Part shown: positions 7,428 to 14,022 of the stretch, in pieces
Layout of the letters: each line of letters opens with the position of its first letter
Position numbering within the stretch: the stretch's first letter is position 1
Origin: an uncultured Eubacteriales bacterium
Lineage (GTDB): Bacteria > Bacillota > Clostridia > Oscillospirales > Oscillospiraceae
NCBI GenBank assembly: GCA_900548795.1
Contig: URLT01000036.1
Location: 1 to 16,386 of the forward strand
Length of the DNA: 16,386 nt
Direction: 5' to 3'
Translations under genes and position numbers: made by a program
Notes under the pieces: model-generated
The model's input: the letters and a program-made list of their open reading frames with translations, nothing else
Told to the model about the DNA's origin: nothing
Databases searched by the model: none

Positions 7428-7470
7428 AGAAACCTCGGCCGCTCTTGCGATTGAATCAGAGGTTCCTTAA
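7428..7470 (+). repeat. truncated fold-back repeat in the leader of the LacI gene
   Basis: Bases 7437-7468 match the right end of the repeat at 11083-11110 (CCGCTCTTGcGATTGAATCA followed by GAGgTTCC). They are joined to a short AACCTC left end. Most of the interior is missing. AACCTC can still pair with GAGGTT, so the leader RNA would carry a hairpin here. Confidence 0.6.
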
Positions 7471-7499
7471 AAAAACAGATGAGTGAGGATACAGTGCCT

Positions 7500-8510
7500 A
7501 TGAGAACAGAGAAAAAACTGCCGAATATTTCGGACGTTGCGCGCGCAGCGGGTGTGTCGACAGCAACGGTATCACATACGCTGAACGGGACCCGCGCCGT
7601 ATCCGAGCATTCCAAGGCGCTTGTTATGAAGGCCATTCAGGAGCTGGGATACACGCCGAACGCGTTTGCCCGCAGCTTCCGCACCGGGAAGAAAAACATC
7701 ATTGGCTTTGTTGTTCCGGATATTTCCAATCAGTTCTTCGCCCGCCTGATCGAGGCGGTGGAAAAGACCGTCTCGGTCGAGGATTATCACCTGATCATCG
7801 CCAACACACATGAGAATCAGGCGCGCGAGCTGCAGCACCTGCGCTATCTGACCTCCGGCGTTGTTGACGGGATCCTGCTGGCGTCGACCATGGAGGCCTA
7901 CAGCGAGTTTTCCGCAGTGCTTCCGGAGTCCTTCCCCGCCGTTTTGGTCGACCGGAAGGTAGACGCCGCGCCGTTTTCCTCCGTGACGGTGTCCGCGTAT
8001 CAATCCGTCTACCGGAGCGTTGCCTCGCTGATCGAACAGGGGCAGCGGCGGATCGGCTTCATTACAGGTCTGAGCCGTCTGAGCACCTCGCGGGAGCGTC
8101 TTGCGGCGTACCGTCAGGCCATGTCTGATTTCGCCATTCCGATTGAGGATGGCTTTATCCAGCACGGAGATTCGATGGAGCACAGCGCATGGAACAGCAC
8201 CAAGGAGCTGCTCAAGCAAAGGTGCACTGCGATCGTTGCCTCCAACGGCCTGATGGGCACCGACGTTTATCACTGTCTTCGCGAATGCGGTATGCAGATC
8301 GGCCGGGACGTCGAGCTGGTTTGTTTTTCGGATTTCGACTCCCCTCTTCTCGAATCCTCGCCGGTGCGTCTGGTGGCTCAGCCGGTCGACGAGCTGGGCA
8401 AAATGGCGGGCGAGGAGATCCTGCGCCGCATCAACGACCGCGCCGCTGAGCAAAAGCAGATCCTTCTCAGCAGCATCTATCTGGGCGCTCTTTCGCGCCA
8501 CAGCCAATAA
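7500..8510 (+). CDS. LacI-family transcriptional repressor
   Basis: This 336-residue protein has the standard LacI layout. An N-terminal helix-turn-helix (ISDVARAAGVSTATVSHTLN, about 10-29) is followed by a hinge helix (YTPNAFARSFRTGKK) and a periplasmic-binding-protein-like effector domain (IIGFVVPDISNQFFARLIEAVE, then VVDGILLAST and later DVELVCFSDFD). It probably represses both its own operon and the divergent oxidoreductase/transport operon through the two TTAATCGTTTACG sites, and is released by the sugar or a metabolite. I chose the ATG at 7500 because GAGGA lies ten bases upstream and the protein then has the usual length. An in-frame ATG at 7479 has a much poorer site. It is followed after 12 bases by the VOC-kinase gene, which carries a good GAGGAG site, so the two form an operon. 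Confidence 0.92.
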   Translation: MRTEKKLPNISDVARAAGVSTATVSHTLNGTRAVSEHSKALVMKAIQELGYTPNAFARSFRTGKKNIIGFVVPDISNQFFARLIEAVEKTVSVEDYHLIIANTHENQARELQHLRYLTSGVVDGILLASTMEAYSEFSAVLPESFPAVLVDRKVDAAPFSSVTVSAYQSVYRSVASLIEQGQRRIGFITGLSRLSTSRERLAAYRQAMSDFAIPIEDGFIQHGDSMEHSAWNSTKELLKQRCTAIVASNGLMGTDVYHCLRECGMQIGRDVELVCFSDFDSPLLESSPVRLVAQPVDELGKMAGEEILRRINDRAAEQKQILLSSIYLGALSRHSQ

Positions 8511-8522
8511 GAGGAGCTTATT

Positions 8523-10190
8523 ATGCACTTGCACTGCATTGAATTGCCCGTCCCCTCGCCGGACGAAGCGGGACGCTGGCTGGAATCCGTTCTGCATTTT
8601 CTGCCCGTCGGCGATGGCAGACTCTATGTCTGCGGAAATTGCCGTCTTCGCCTCGTCTCCGCCGAGGGGGACGCGCCGTTCCGCGCGCCGGACAAGGTCG
8701 TCGGGCTTGAGCACATCGCCCTTGAGACCCCGGATGCCGGCGCCCTGCTGCGTGCGCTGCTTTCAAAAGGCCTCGCGCTTGAGCACGACGGAGGTGTTCC
8801 CTTTTTTAACCCGAAGGTTTTCGGAACCGGCACAAAATATTTTAATCTGATCGCTCCCTTCGGAACGAAATTCGAATTCTGTCAGCGTCTGGACAAGTCA
8901 TACCCGTCTACCTCTCCCCACATTCTCGGGCTGGAGCACATCGGTCTTTCGGTGCGCCATTTTGACGCGGCTTTCGAGCGCTATCGCGCGCTCGGCTTTT
9001 CGCCTTGCTTTTCGCCGGTCGAAAACGATACGTCCTGCGGCCGCGTGCAGTGTGTCGTTTTGGACGGTCCGGCGCCCGTCGAATTGTACTGCTTTGAGGG
9101 CGCCGAGGCCTTCCCGGCCGTAAGCCCCGCACGCTCTGCGCGACTGATCTTCCGCGGAGAGGGGGCGCGCCGCCTCGCGGGAGCAATCGGCGAGCCTCTG
9201 CTTTGCGAGACGGCGCCGAGCTATGACATTGTCGCCCTCGGCGAATCGCTGATCGACTTTGTCCCCGGCAGCGCACAGGAGCCCGGAAAGCTGTCATTCA
9301 TCGGCGCGCCCGGCGGCGCGCCCAGCAACGTGTTGGCCGCAGCCTCCCGTCTCGGGCAGCAGACCGCCTTCGTCGGAAAAGTCGGCGACGACGTTTTCGG
9401 CCAAACGATCCGCCGCACCATGGCGCAAAACCGGATTTGCACAGACGGCCTTCTGCTCAGCAAGACCGATCCGACCGCGCTGGCATTTGTTTCCCTTGAC
9501 GAGCACGGCGATCGTTCCTTCCGATTCTATCGGCAGCACAGCGCCGACTGTATGCTTCGCTCCGACGAGCTGCCGCTGTCGCTCTTGTCGCAGACAAGCA
9601 TTTTTCATTTCGGCTCCGTCTCGATGACAGCCGAGCCGGCTCGATCCGCAACGCTTGACGCCGTGAAATATGCCCGAGCAAAGGGCGCAGCGATCGCGTT
9701 TGACCCCAACCTCCGCCCTCCCCTTTGGTCAAGCACGGACGCCGCGTACCGCGCTATTTGTGAGGGCTTGCAATACGCCGATCTTGTCAAGCTCTCTGAG
9801 GAGGAGCTGGCGTTTTTAACAAGCTTTCCCGATCACGAGGCCGGGATGCGTGAGCTGATGGAGCGATACCGCATCCGGATCCTCGTCGTTACGCTCGGCG
9901 CAGACGGCTGCCTCTGCCTATGCAGAAACGGGCTTCTCCTGCGGCAAGGCACGATTCAGGTCACCGCGTTGGACACCACCGGCTCCGGGGACGCCTTCTG
10001 GGGAACGTTCCTTTCCGAGCTGCTGCTCTGCGACTGCTGCGACAGGATTCCCGCGCCGCAGGTCTTGCAGCGCATTCTCGGTATTTCCTGCGTAGCCGGC
10101 TCTTTGACCGCAACTGCCTTTGGAGCGATTCCCGCCATGCCGACCCCGTCTGCGCTCCACGCGGGAATGCTTCGGCTGCTCGAGCGCTAA
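8523..10190 (+). CDS. VOC (glyoxalase-fold) - PfkB sugar kinase fusion protein
   Basis: The protein has 555 residues in two parts. Residues about 1-230 contain glyoxalase/VOC modules: 3-50, 60-120, 135-192 and a truncated one at 205-228. H64, E118, H139 and E187 sit in the sequence positions of the two-His/two-Glu metal ligands of glyoxalase I (spacing H-54-E and H-48-E), so this half looks catalytic. Residues about 234-555 are a full-length PfkB kinase: DIVALGESLIDF, GGAPSNV (264-270), DPNLRPPLW (394-402) and DTTGSGDAFWGTF (484-496), with catalytic base D490. It resembles fructokinases. No frameshift or internal start separates the halves. It follows the LacI gene by 12 bases with GAGGAG upstream. 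I infer sequential chemistry on a sugar followed by ATP-dependent phosphorylation in the cytoplasm; the real substrate is unknown. Confidence 0.9.
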   Translation: MHLHCIELPVPSPDEAGRWLESVLHFLPVGDGRLYVCGNCRLRLVSAEGDAPFRAPDKVVGLEHIALETPDAGALLRALLSKGLALEHDGGVPFFNPKVFGTGTKYFNLIAPFGTKFEFCQRLDKSYPSTSPHILGLEHIGLSVRHFDAAFERYRALGFSPCFSPVENDTSCGRVQCVVLDGPAPVELYCFEGAEAFPAVSPARSARLIFRGEGARRLAGAIGEPLLCETAPSYDIVALGESLIDFVPGSAQEPGKLSFIGAPGGAPSNVLAAASRLGQQTAFVGKVGDDVFGQTIRRTMAQNRICTDGLLLSKTDPTALAFVSLDEHGDRSFRFYRQHSADCMLRSDELPLSLLSQTSIFHFGSVSMTAEPARSATLDAVKYARAKGAAIAFDPNLRPPLWSSTDAAYRAICEGLQYADLVKLSEEELAFLTSFPDHEAGMRELMERYRIRILVVTLGADGCLCLCRNGLLLRQGTIQVTALDTTGSGDAFWGTFLSELLLCDCCDRIPAPQVLQRILGISCVAGSLTATAFGAIPAMPTPSALHAGMLRLLER

Positions 10191-10270
10191 GCCGCTTCTG
10201 CGGCGCAGGAACGGACGACCGTGCCCCCATCGAATATCGAAGCATTCCGGCTCGACGGCGCGTCCTGTCG

Positions 10271-10360
10271 CTGCACGGCGTCCTTATGCAGCCAAGCCCC
10301 CCGGCATCGCAACGACCCCTGCTTTCCTATAGGAAAGCAGGGGTCGTTCACGCCGTGCAG
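10271..10360 (+). terminator. nested hairpins with a 38-bp perfect palindrome after the kinase gene
   Basis: Bases 10311-10329 (AACGACCCCTGCTTTCCTA) are perfectly complementary to 10330-10348. Outside this, CTGCACGGCGT (10271-10281) pairs with ACGCCGTGCAG (10350-10360). A T-run (10371-10375) follows a few bases later. The element lies between the kinase (+) and lipoprotein (-) genes, so it likely ends one or both transcripts. A short GCCGC/GCGGC hairpin also directly follows the kinase stop (10191-10204). Nothing else was seen in 10205-10270. Confidence 0.65.
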
Positions 10361-10416
10361 GCTTTACGGTTTTTCAGTTTTCAAGCGGTTTACCCGCGCG
10401 GGCGGATGGGCAAACG

Positions 10417-10920
10417 TCATCTTACGCGCTCATAGTCATATCGTCCCTTGATATTGCGGTTAAAATACCGGCCGAGGGAATCCGCCGCAAAGAAATCCTC
10501 CGCCGTCTCCGGCTCGAGGTCATAATAATAGTAGATCGCGCCGCTGTCGCGAAACTCGACTGCGAGCGTGCGAAAAATCGGAGAATACGCGACCGCGCAG
10601 AAGCAGCTCGAGCGCTCGGTGTCCTCCCAGTGAAGAAAGTCCTCGACCTGACAATGCTCGAGGCAGTATGCCGTCAGCTCCGGGTCCTCCAGAATGGTCT
10701 GCTCGTCATAGTCGTGAATGTTAAAATCCGGAGCATCAAGCCGTCTCGCGGTCGGCTCCGAGACGGCAGGGTCATCGTCCGGCGGCGCCGTTTCAGGCTC
10801 GGGCGCGCACACTGTGGGCTTCCTCGTGGCCTCCGTTGTATCCGGCTCGGCAAGCTCGGCGCACGCCGCCAGCGTCGCCAGAAAAACCGTCATAAGAAGA
10901 AAACAGACGCACCGTTTCAT
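10417..10920 (-). CDS. lipoprotein with a C-terminal KTSC domain
   Basis: This 167-residue predicted lipoprotein has the signal MKRCVCFLLMTVFLATLAAC, with lipobox LAAC and Cys20. A Pro/Thr/Asp-rich linker (about 22-65) follows, then a central DEQTILEDPELTAYCLEHC helix region. Residues about 103-166 match the KTSC domain: AYSPIFRTLAVEFRDSGAIY, DLEPE, then ADSLGRYFNRNIKGRYDYERV. KTSC domains are small and of uncertain role, named for an occurrence at the C-terminus of a lysyl-tRNA synthetase. The start at 10920 was chosen for the signal peptide and the GGGAG seven bases upstream; a longer frame to 11016 would bury the signal. No clear promoter was found. It is a single gene between a palindrome and a repeat element, and its function is unknown. 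Confidence 0.75.
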   Translation of the reverse strand: MKRCVCFLLMTVFLATLAACAELAEPDTTEATRKPTVCAPEPETAPPDDDPAVSEPTARRLDAPDFNIHDYDEQTILEDPELTAYCLEHCQVEDFLHWEDTERSSCFCAVAYSPIFRTLAVEFRDSGAIYYYYDLEPETAEDFFAADSLGRYFNRNIKGRYDYERVR

Positions 10921-10999
10921 ACCCTCGCTCCCTTCTGCGCGCCGTTCCGCGCGCTGCAGCATGATCCTTGCCTCTTGTTTTGTGCTCAGTCGCCACTCA

Positions 11000-11112
11000 G
11001 AGAACCTCTGAATCAATCGTCTGCGGCGCTCAGCGGGTCTTTTGCCCCAACTGATCGGTTTGAAAACAAAATCCCACGCTGACCGCTCTTGTGATTGAAT
11101 CAGAGCTTCCCT
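11000..11112 (+). repeat. fold-back repeat element, compact copy (MITE-like)
   Basis: The left arm (ACCTCTGAATCAATCG, 11004-11019) and right arm (GATTGAATCAGAGC, 11093-11106) are inverted repeats. Inner blocks GCTCAGCGGG (11028-11037) and the complement of CCCACGCTGACC also pair, so the whole element can fold into one long imperfect hairpin. It matches the reverse complement of 5650-5812 apart from a missing segment of about 49 bases. It lies upstream of the KTSC lipoprotein gene and downstream of the tRNA terminator. No coding capacity was seen. Confidence 0.75.
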
Positions 11113-11147
11113 AGTTTGAAAACTGCTTTCAGAGGTTAATTAAATAA

Positions 11148-11178
11148 CAAAAAAGCCCGAACGAATCGGACTTTTTTG
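11148..11178 (-). terminator. intrinsic terminator of the tRNA operon
   Basis: On the minus strand AAAAAAGTCCGA, a 5-base loop and TCGGGCTTTTTT form a 12-bp stem with one G-U pair and a T-run. It starts right after the encoded CCA of tRNA-Tyr. The wobble is a mismatch on the other strand, which supports minus-strand use. Confidence 0.85.
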
Positions 11179-11179
11179 T

Positions 11180-11264
11180 TGGTGGGGGAAGGTGGATTTG
11201 AACCACCGAAAGCAATGCTAACAGATTTACAGTCTGCCCCCTTTGGCCACTCGGGAATTCCCCC
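11180..11264 (-). tRNA. tRNA-Tyr (anticodon GTA)
   Basis: This 85-base class II tRNA has acceptor stem GGGGGAA/TTCCCCC, discriminator A and encoded CCA. The anticodon loop CTGTAAA places GTA at 11230-11228. It has a long variable arm and a T-arm with GGTTCAAATCC. It lies 14 bases after tRNA-Thr in the same transcript. Confidence 0.95.
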
Positions 11265-11278
11265 ATATGAAGTTGTGT

Positions 11279-11353
11279 TGGAGCCGGTAGACGGACTCGA
11301 ACCCCCGACCTGCTGATTACAAATCAGCTGCACTACCACTGTGCTATACCGGC
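11279..11353 (-). tRNA. tRNA-Thr (anticodon TGT)
   Basis: This 75-base tRNA has acceptor GCCGGTA/TACCGGC and encoded CCA. The anticodon stem is GCTGA/TCAGC with loop TTTGTAA, giving anticodon TGT (11321-11319). The T-arm contains GGTTCGAGTCC. It is the first tRNA of the two-gene unit. Confidence 0.95.
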
Positions 11354-11384
11354 ATCTCAACTCCACGGCGCAACGTTTGAAGCG

Positions 11385-11483
11385 TTGCTCGTTTTGAAGC
11401 CGATCGACTGATTTCGTGTTGCCTCGGAAATCAACGGGTCAAGCAACAGTTCAGATTATACAAGATAACTCGAAATTTGTCAA
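11385..11483 (-). promoter_or_regulatory. consensus promoter and leader of the tRNA operon
   Basis: On the minus strand TTGACA (11483-11478) and TATAAT (11460-11455), with a 17-base spacer, make a perfect consensus promoter, as expected for stable RNA. The leader of about 95 bases includes a hairpin GCAACG/CGTTGC shortly before tRNA-Thr (about 11369-11387), probably removed during processing. Confidence 0.85.
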
Positions 11484-11508
11484 GCCCTAATTTCATATTT
11501 TTGAATTT

Positions 11509-11548
11509 TTTTGCGTCCGCCCGTCCGGACTCTCGGGCGGACGCAAAA
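11509..11548 (-). terminator. strong hairpin after the histidine kinase gene
   Basis: A 15-bp perfect stem TTTTGCGTCCGCCCG (11509-11523) pairs with 11534-11548 around a 10-base loop. It sits 4 bases after the kinase stop on the minus strand. The bases following it are A-rich rather than T-rich, so it is an atypical terminator or a 3'-end stabiliser. Confidence 0.6.
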
Positions 11549-11552
11549 GGCA

Positions 11553-12581
11553 TCAGGCCTTCGGCAGGATCACGCGGAAGGTCGAGCCCTTCCCCGGCTG
11601 ACTTTCCACCTCGATGACGCCCTGCGAGAGCTCGACGATCTGACGCGCGAGCGCCAGTCCGAGGCCGTTGCCCTCTGAACGGTGCGACGTATCGCCCTGA
11701 TAGAATTTCTCGAAAATGCGCGCCTGCACATCGGCCTGCATCCCGCAGCCGTGGTCGGAGACGGTGACAACGGCGCATTCCTTCTGCTCAAGCAGCGTCA
11801 GGCCGATCACGCTTCCCTGCGGGCTGAATTTGATCGCATTGGAAAGCAGATTGCTCCAGACATAAGGCAGCATCCGTTCCCAGCCGACCAGCTCGACCTC
11901 GTCGAGCCGCACGCGGAAGGAGAGCCCCTTCTGCGACCACTGCGGCTCAAGCTGCGCCACGACCTGACGAAGCTGCTCGTCGAGGCGAAAGCGCGTATGC
12001 TGCTCGGGCAGCGGCTTGGTCTCCATTTTGGAGAGCATGAGGATATTGCCGACAAGCGTATTCAGCCGCCGCGTATTAACGAGGATCTTGTTCAGGTACT
12101 CCTCGCGCTCCTGCGGCGTCAGGCGGTCGTCCTGCAAAAGCATGGCGTAGCCCTCGATGACGGAGAGCGGCGTTTTGAACTCGTGCGACACATTGGCAAT
12201 GAAATCGCTGCTGAGCGTCGAGATGGATTTCAGCTCGCGCACCATCGCATTAAAATTGCGAAAGGTAGACTGCACCTCCTCCATCTTGCTCGAATCGCTG
12301 ACCGTGACGTCGAAATTCCCGTGCGCGACCTCTTTGGAGGCGCGGCTGAGCTTGACCATGGGCATCAGCACGCGGCGTCCGATAAAGTAGCTCATCAGCG
12401 CCACGGTAATGCCCGAGACAAGCAGCAGCGAGATCAGCGTGTAAAGCCCCAGAGACGGGATCACGCCCAGTCCCTCAAGCAGCAGCAGAAAGCCGGCAAT
12501 CGCTCCGAAGGAAAACAGCACGATCACGCCGACGATCAGATAATAATAGACACGCATCCGGGGAGAGAGCTTCTCAGGCAT
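11553..12581 (-). CDS. membrane sensor histidine kinase
   Basis: This 342-residue protein has two transmembrane helices (about 13-36 and 45-68) joined by only a short outer loop, so it is probably an intramembrane-sensing kinase. A HAMP-like segment follows to about residue 120. The HisKA motif NVSHEFKTPLSVIEGY has the phosphoaccepting H133. The ATPase domain shows the N box SNLLSNAIKFS (N248), G1 box DHGCGM (276-281), F box FEKFYQ and G2 box GNGLGLALA. It would autophosphorylate and pass phosphate to the response regulator encoded immediately upstream. Its ATG overlaps the regulator's TGA region by 8 bases, indicating coupled translation. The signal is unknown. Confidence 0.93.
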   Translation of the reverse strand: MPEKLSPRMRVYYYLIVGVIVLFSFGAIAGFLLLLEGLGVIPSLGLYTLISLLLVSGITVALMSYFIGRRVLMPMVKLSRASKEVAHGNFDVTVSDSSKMEEVQSTFRNFNAMVRELKSISTLSSDFIANVSHEFKTPLSVIEGYAMLLQDDRLTPQEREEYLNKILVNTRRLNTLVGNILMLSKMETKPLPEQHTRFRLDEQLRQVVAQLEPQWSQKGLSFRVRLDEVELVGWERMLPYVWSNLLSNAIKFSPQGSVIGLTLLEQKECAVVTVSDHGCGMQADVQARIFEKFYQGDTSHRSEGNGLGLALARQIVELSQGVIEVESQPGKGSTFRVILPKA

Positions 12582-13251
12582 TGCACTTCACCGCCTTATA
12601 ACCGATCCCGCGCACGGTTTGAATGCTGAAATCGGGGCTGTCACGAAACCGGTCGCGCAGCCGATTGATGTGGACGTCGACGGTACGCGCCTCCGTCTCG
12701 GAATCCGGCCCCCAAATGTCGTCCATAAGCTGCTGGCGCGTGAAAATATGCCCCGGTGTGGAGAGCAGCTTATAAAGAAGCTGAAATTCCTTCTGCGGAA
12801 GGACGGTCTCCGACGCGCCGCAGGAGACCGAAAAGGCATCATAATCCAACACAGTGGAGCCGACGGTCAGCCGGCGCTCGGCGACCATCTGCGCGCGGCG
12901 AAGCAGCGCGTTGACGCGCAGCACCATCTCGTTGACATTGATCGGCTTGACCATATAATCGTCCGCGCCGGAGAGGAAGCCGTATTGCAGATCCTGAAAG
13001 CCCTCACGCGCCGTGATCATAAGCACGGGCATACGGTTGTCGACCTCGCGCAGAGAGCGCACCAGCTCGTAGCCGTCCATGCGGGGCATCATGATGTCAG
13101 AAATCATCAGGTCAAAATGACGGCGCTCAAGCTGCTCGAGCGCCTGCTCGCCGTCAAACGCACCGACTGCCTGAAAGCCGCTGCGCGTCAGCACGCGGCA
13201 AAAAAGCTGCTGCAGCTCAACGTCGTCCTCAACGACAAGAATTTGAAACAT
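12574..13251 (-). CDS. OmpR/PhoB-family response regulator
   Basis: This 225-residue regulator has a receiver domain (1-115) with acidic pocket E8, D9 and D10, phosphoacceptor D52 in DLMISDIMMPRMDG, T80 and K102 in VKPIN. The C-terminal winged-helix domain (about 128-222) contains LPQKEFQLLYKLL, TRQQLMDDIWG and TVDVHINRLRDRF, typical of OmpR-type DNA binding. The start at 13251 carries GGAGGAGAACGAG directly upstream. A much longer frame running through the divergent pgsA gene was not used. An extended -10 box precedes the gene. It pairs with the downstream sensor kinase. Confidence 0.95.
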   Translation of the reverse strand: MFQILVVEDDVELQQLFCRVLTRSGFQAVGAFDGEQALEQLERRHFDLMISDIMMPRMDGYELVRSLREVDNRMPVLMITAREGFQDLQYGFLSGADDYMVKPINVNEMVLRVNALLRRAQMVAERRLTVGSTVLDYDAFSVSCGASETVLPQKEFQLLYKLLSTPGHIFTRQQLMDDIWGPDSETEARTVDVHINRLRDRFRDSPDFSIQTVRGIGYKAVKCNA

Positions 13252-13279
13252 CTCGTTCTCCTCCCTTCCTGTCCTCTTG

Positions 13280-13288
13280 AGTATACCA
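13280..13288 (-). promoter_or_regulatory. extended -10 promoter of the two-component operon
   Basis: On the minus strand TGG directly followed by TATACT (13288-13280) forms an extended -10 element. The -35 region is poor (TTCCTA at best), consistent with extended -10 promoters. Transcription would start about 22 bases before the ATG at 13251. Confidence 0.55.
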
Positions 13289-13361
13289 CATCCGCGCGAA
13301 ATTAGGAAGAAATTTCTACGGAATTTCATCATCCGTTGATTTTCAGTTGATAATCCGCTGC

Positions 13362-13367
13362 TATAAT
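13362..13367 (+). promoter_or_regulatory. -10 box of the pgsA operon
   Basis: TATAAT is found in the AT-rich divergent space. No good -35 lies at the standard distance: TTGATT at 13336-13341 would give a 20-base spacer. The promoter may therefore be weak or activator dependent. Confidence 0.45.
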
Positions 13368-13419
13368 ACGGATAAAGAAAAAACGCCGGTATGATCGATA
13401 CCGGGAAGGAGGCGCCGCA

Positions 13420-14022
13420 ATGACCGAAAAAGAACGAAAAGCCGTAGAAGCCGACCAGCGCGTTGACACAGACCGAATTTTCACGCTGCCCAATGTGCTG
13501 AGCATTTTCCGCCTGCTGCTGATCCCGCTCATCATCTATTTTTATGAAACGCATCACTATATCTGGGCGTTCGGAACACTGGTGCTCTCCGGCGCGACCG
13601 ACGTAGTCGACGGCTGGATCGCCAGAACCTTCCATCTCGTCTCGGATTTCGGCAAGGCCATTGACCCCATTGCCGACAAGCTCACGCAGATCGCGATCCT
13701 GCTCTGCCTGATGCCGATGCAGTATTGGTGGGTCGTCGGCGTCGTGATCTTCAAGGAGGTCACGATCGGTCTGCTGACCCTGACGGCCATTCGCCGCACG
13801 CACCGCGTTTACAGCGCCGGGTGGTACGGAAAGCTCTGCACGGTGCTGATCTACCTCTCGATGTTCGTCCTGATGCTCTGGCGAAATCCGGATCCGACCT
13901 TTGTTCTGATCGACTGCATCGCCATCTGCTGCGCGGTCACGCTCTCCTTCTGCAAGTATTTTCACTACTTCATTGGGATCCTCCGCGAGAACCGCCGGCA
14001 GAAGGACTCTGAGCAAGCATGA
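13420..14022 (+). CDS. pgsA: CDP-alcohol phosphatidyltransferase, probable phosphatidylglycerophosphate synthase
   Basis: This 200-residue membrane protein carries the full CDP-alcohol phosphatidyltransferase motif: D61, D64, G65, A68, R69, G78, D82 and D86 in the D-xx-DG-xx-AR-x8-G-xxx-D-xxx-D arrangement. Several hydrophobic helices follow. The likely reaction is CDP-diacylglycerol plus glycerol-3-phosphate giving phosphatidylglycerophosphate, the first step to phosphatidylglycerol and cardiolipin. Family members using other alcohols (cardiolipin or phosphatidylserine synthesis) cannot be fully excluded. The N-terminal TLPNVLSIFRLLLIP stretch is typical of PgsA. The start is supported by AAGGAGG upstream. 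Its TGA overlaps the ATG of the next gene. Confidence 0.88.
   Translation: MTEKERKAVEADQRVDTDRIFTLPNVLSIFRLLLIPLIIYFYETHHYIWAFGTLVLSGATDVVDGWIARTFHLVSDFGKAIDPIADKLTQIAILLCLMPMQYWWVVGVVIFKEVTIGLLTLTAIRRTHRVYSAGWYGKLCTVLIYLSMFVLMLWRNPDPTFVLIDCIAICCAVTLSFCKYFHYFIGILRENRRQKDSEQA

Noticed and set aside
7479..7499. Earlier ATG of the LacI gene at 7479
   Set aside because: It has no good Shine-Dalgarno and lies next to the repeat remnant; ATG 7500 has GAGGA ten bases upstream and gives the usual protein length.
7572..8714. Minus-strand open frame of 380 codons opposite the LacI gene
   Set aside because: It lies fully antisense to the regulator, crosses into the kinase gene and lacks family similarity.
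9150..9240. Possible frameshift or fused gene boundary in the VOC-kinase gene
   Set aside because: The frame is continuous, with no stop, no ribosome site and no start codon at the domain junction; the kinase begins SYDIVALGES in frame.
11180..11353. tRNA as an integration site for a genomic island
   Set aside because: No duplicated tRNA 3' end or integrase was found nearby; the tRNAs have an intact promoter and terminator.
13252..14016. Long minus-strand extension of the response regulator through pgsA
   Set aside because: The regulator begins with a normal MFQILVVEDD at 13251 with a good ribosome site; the extension is antisense to pgsA.
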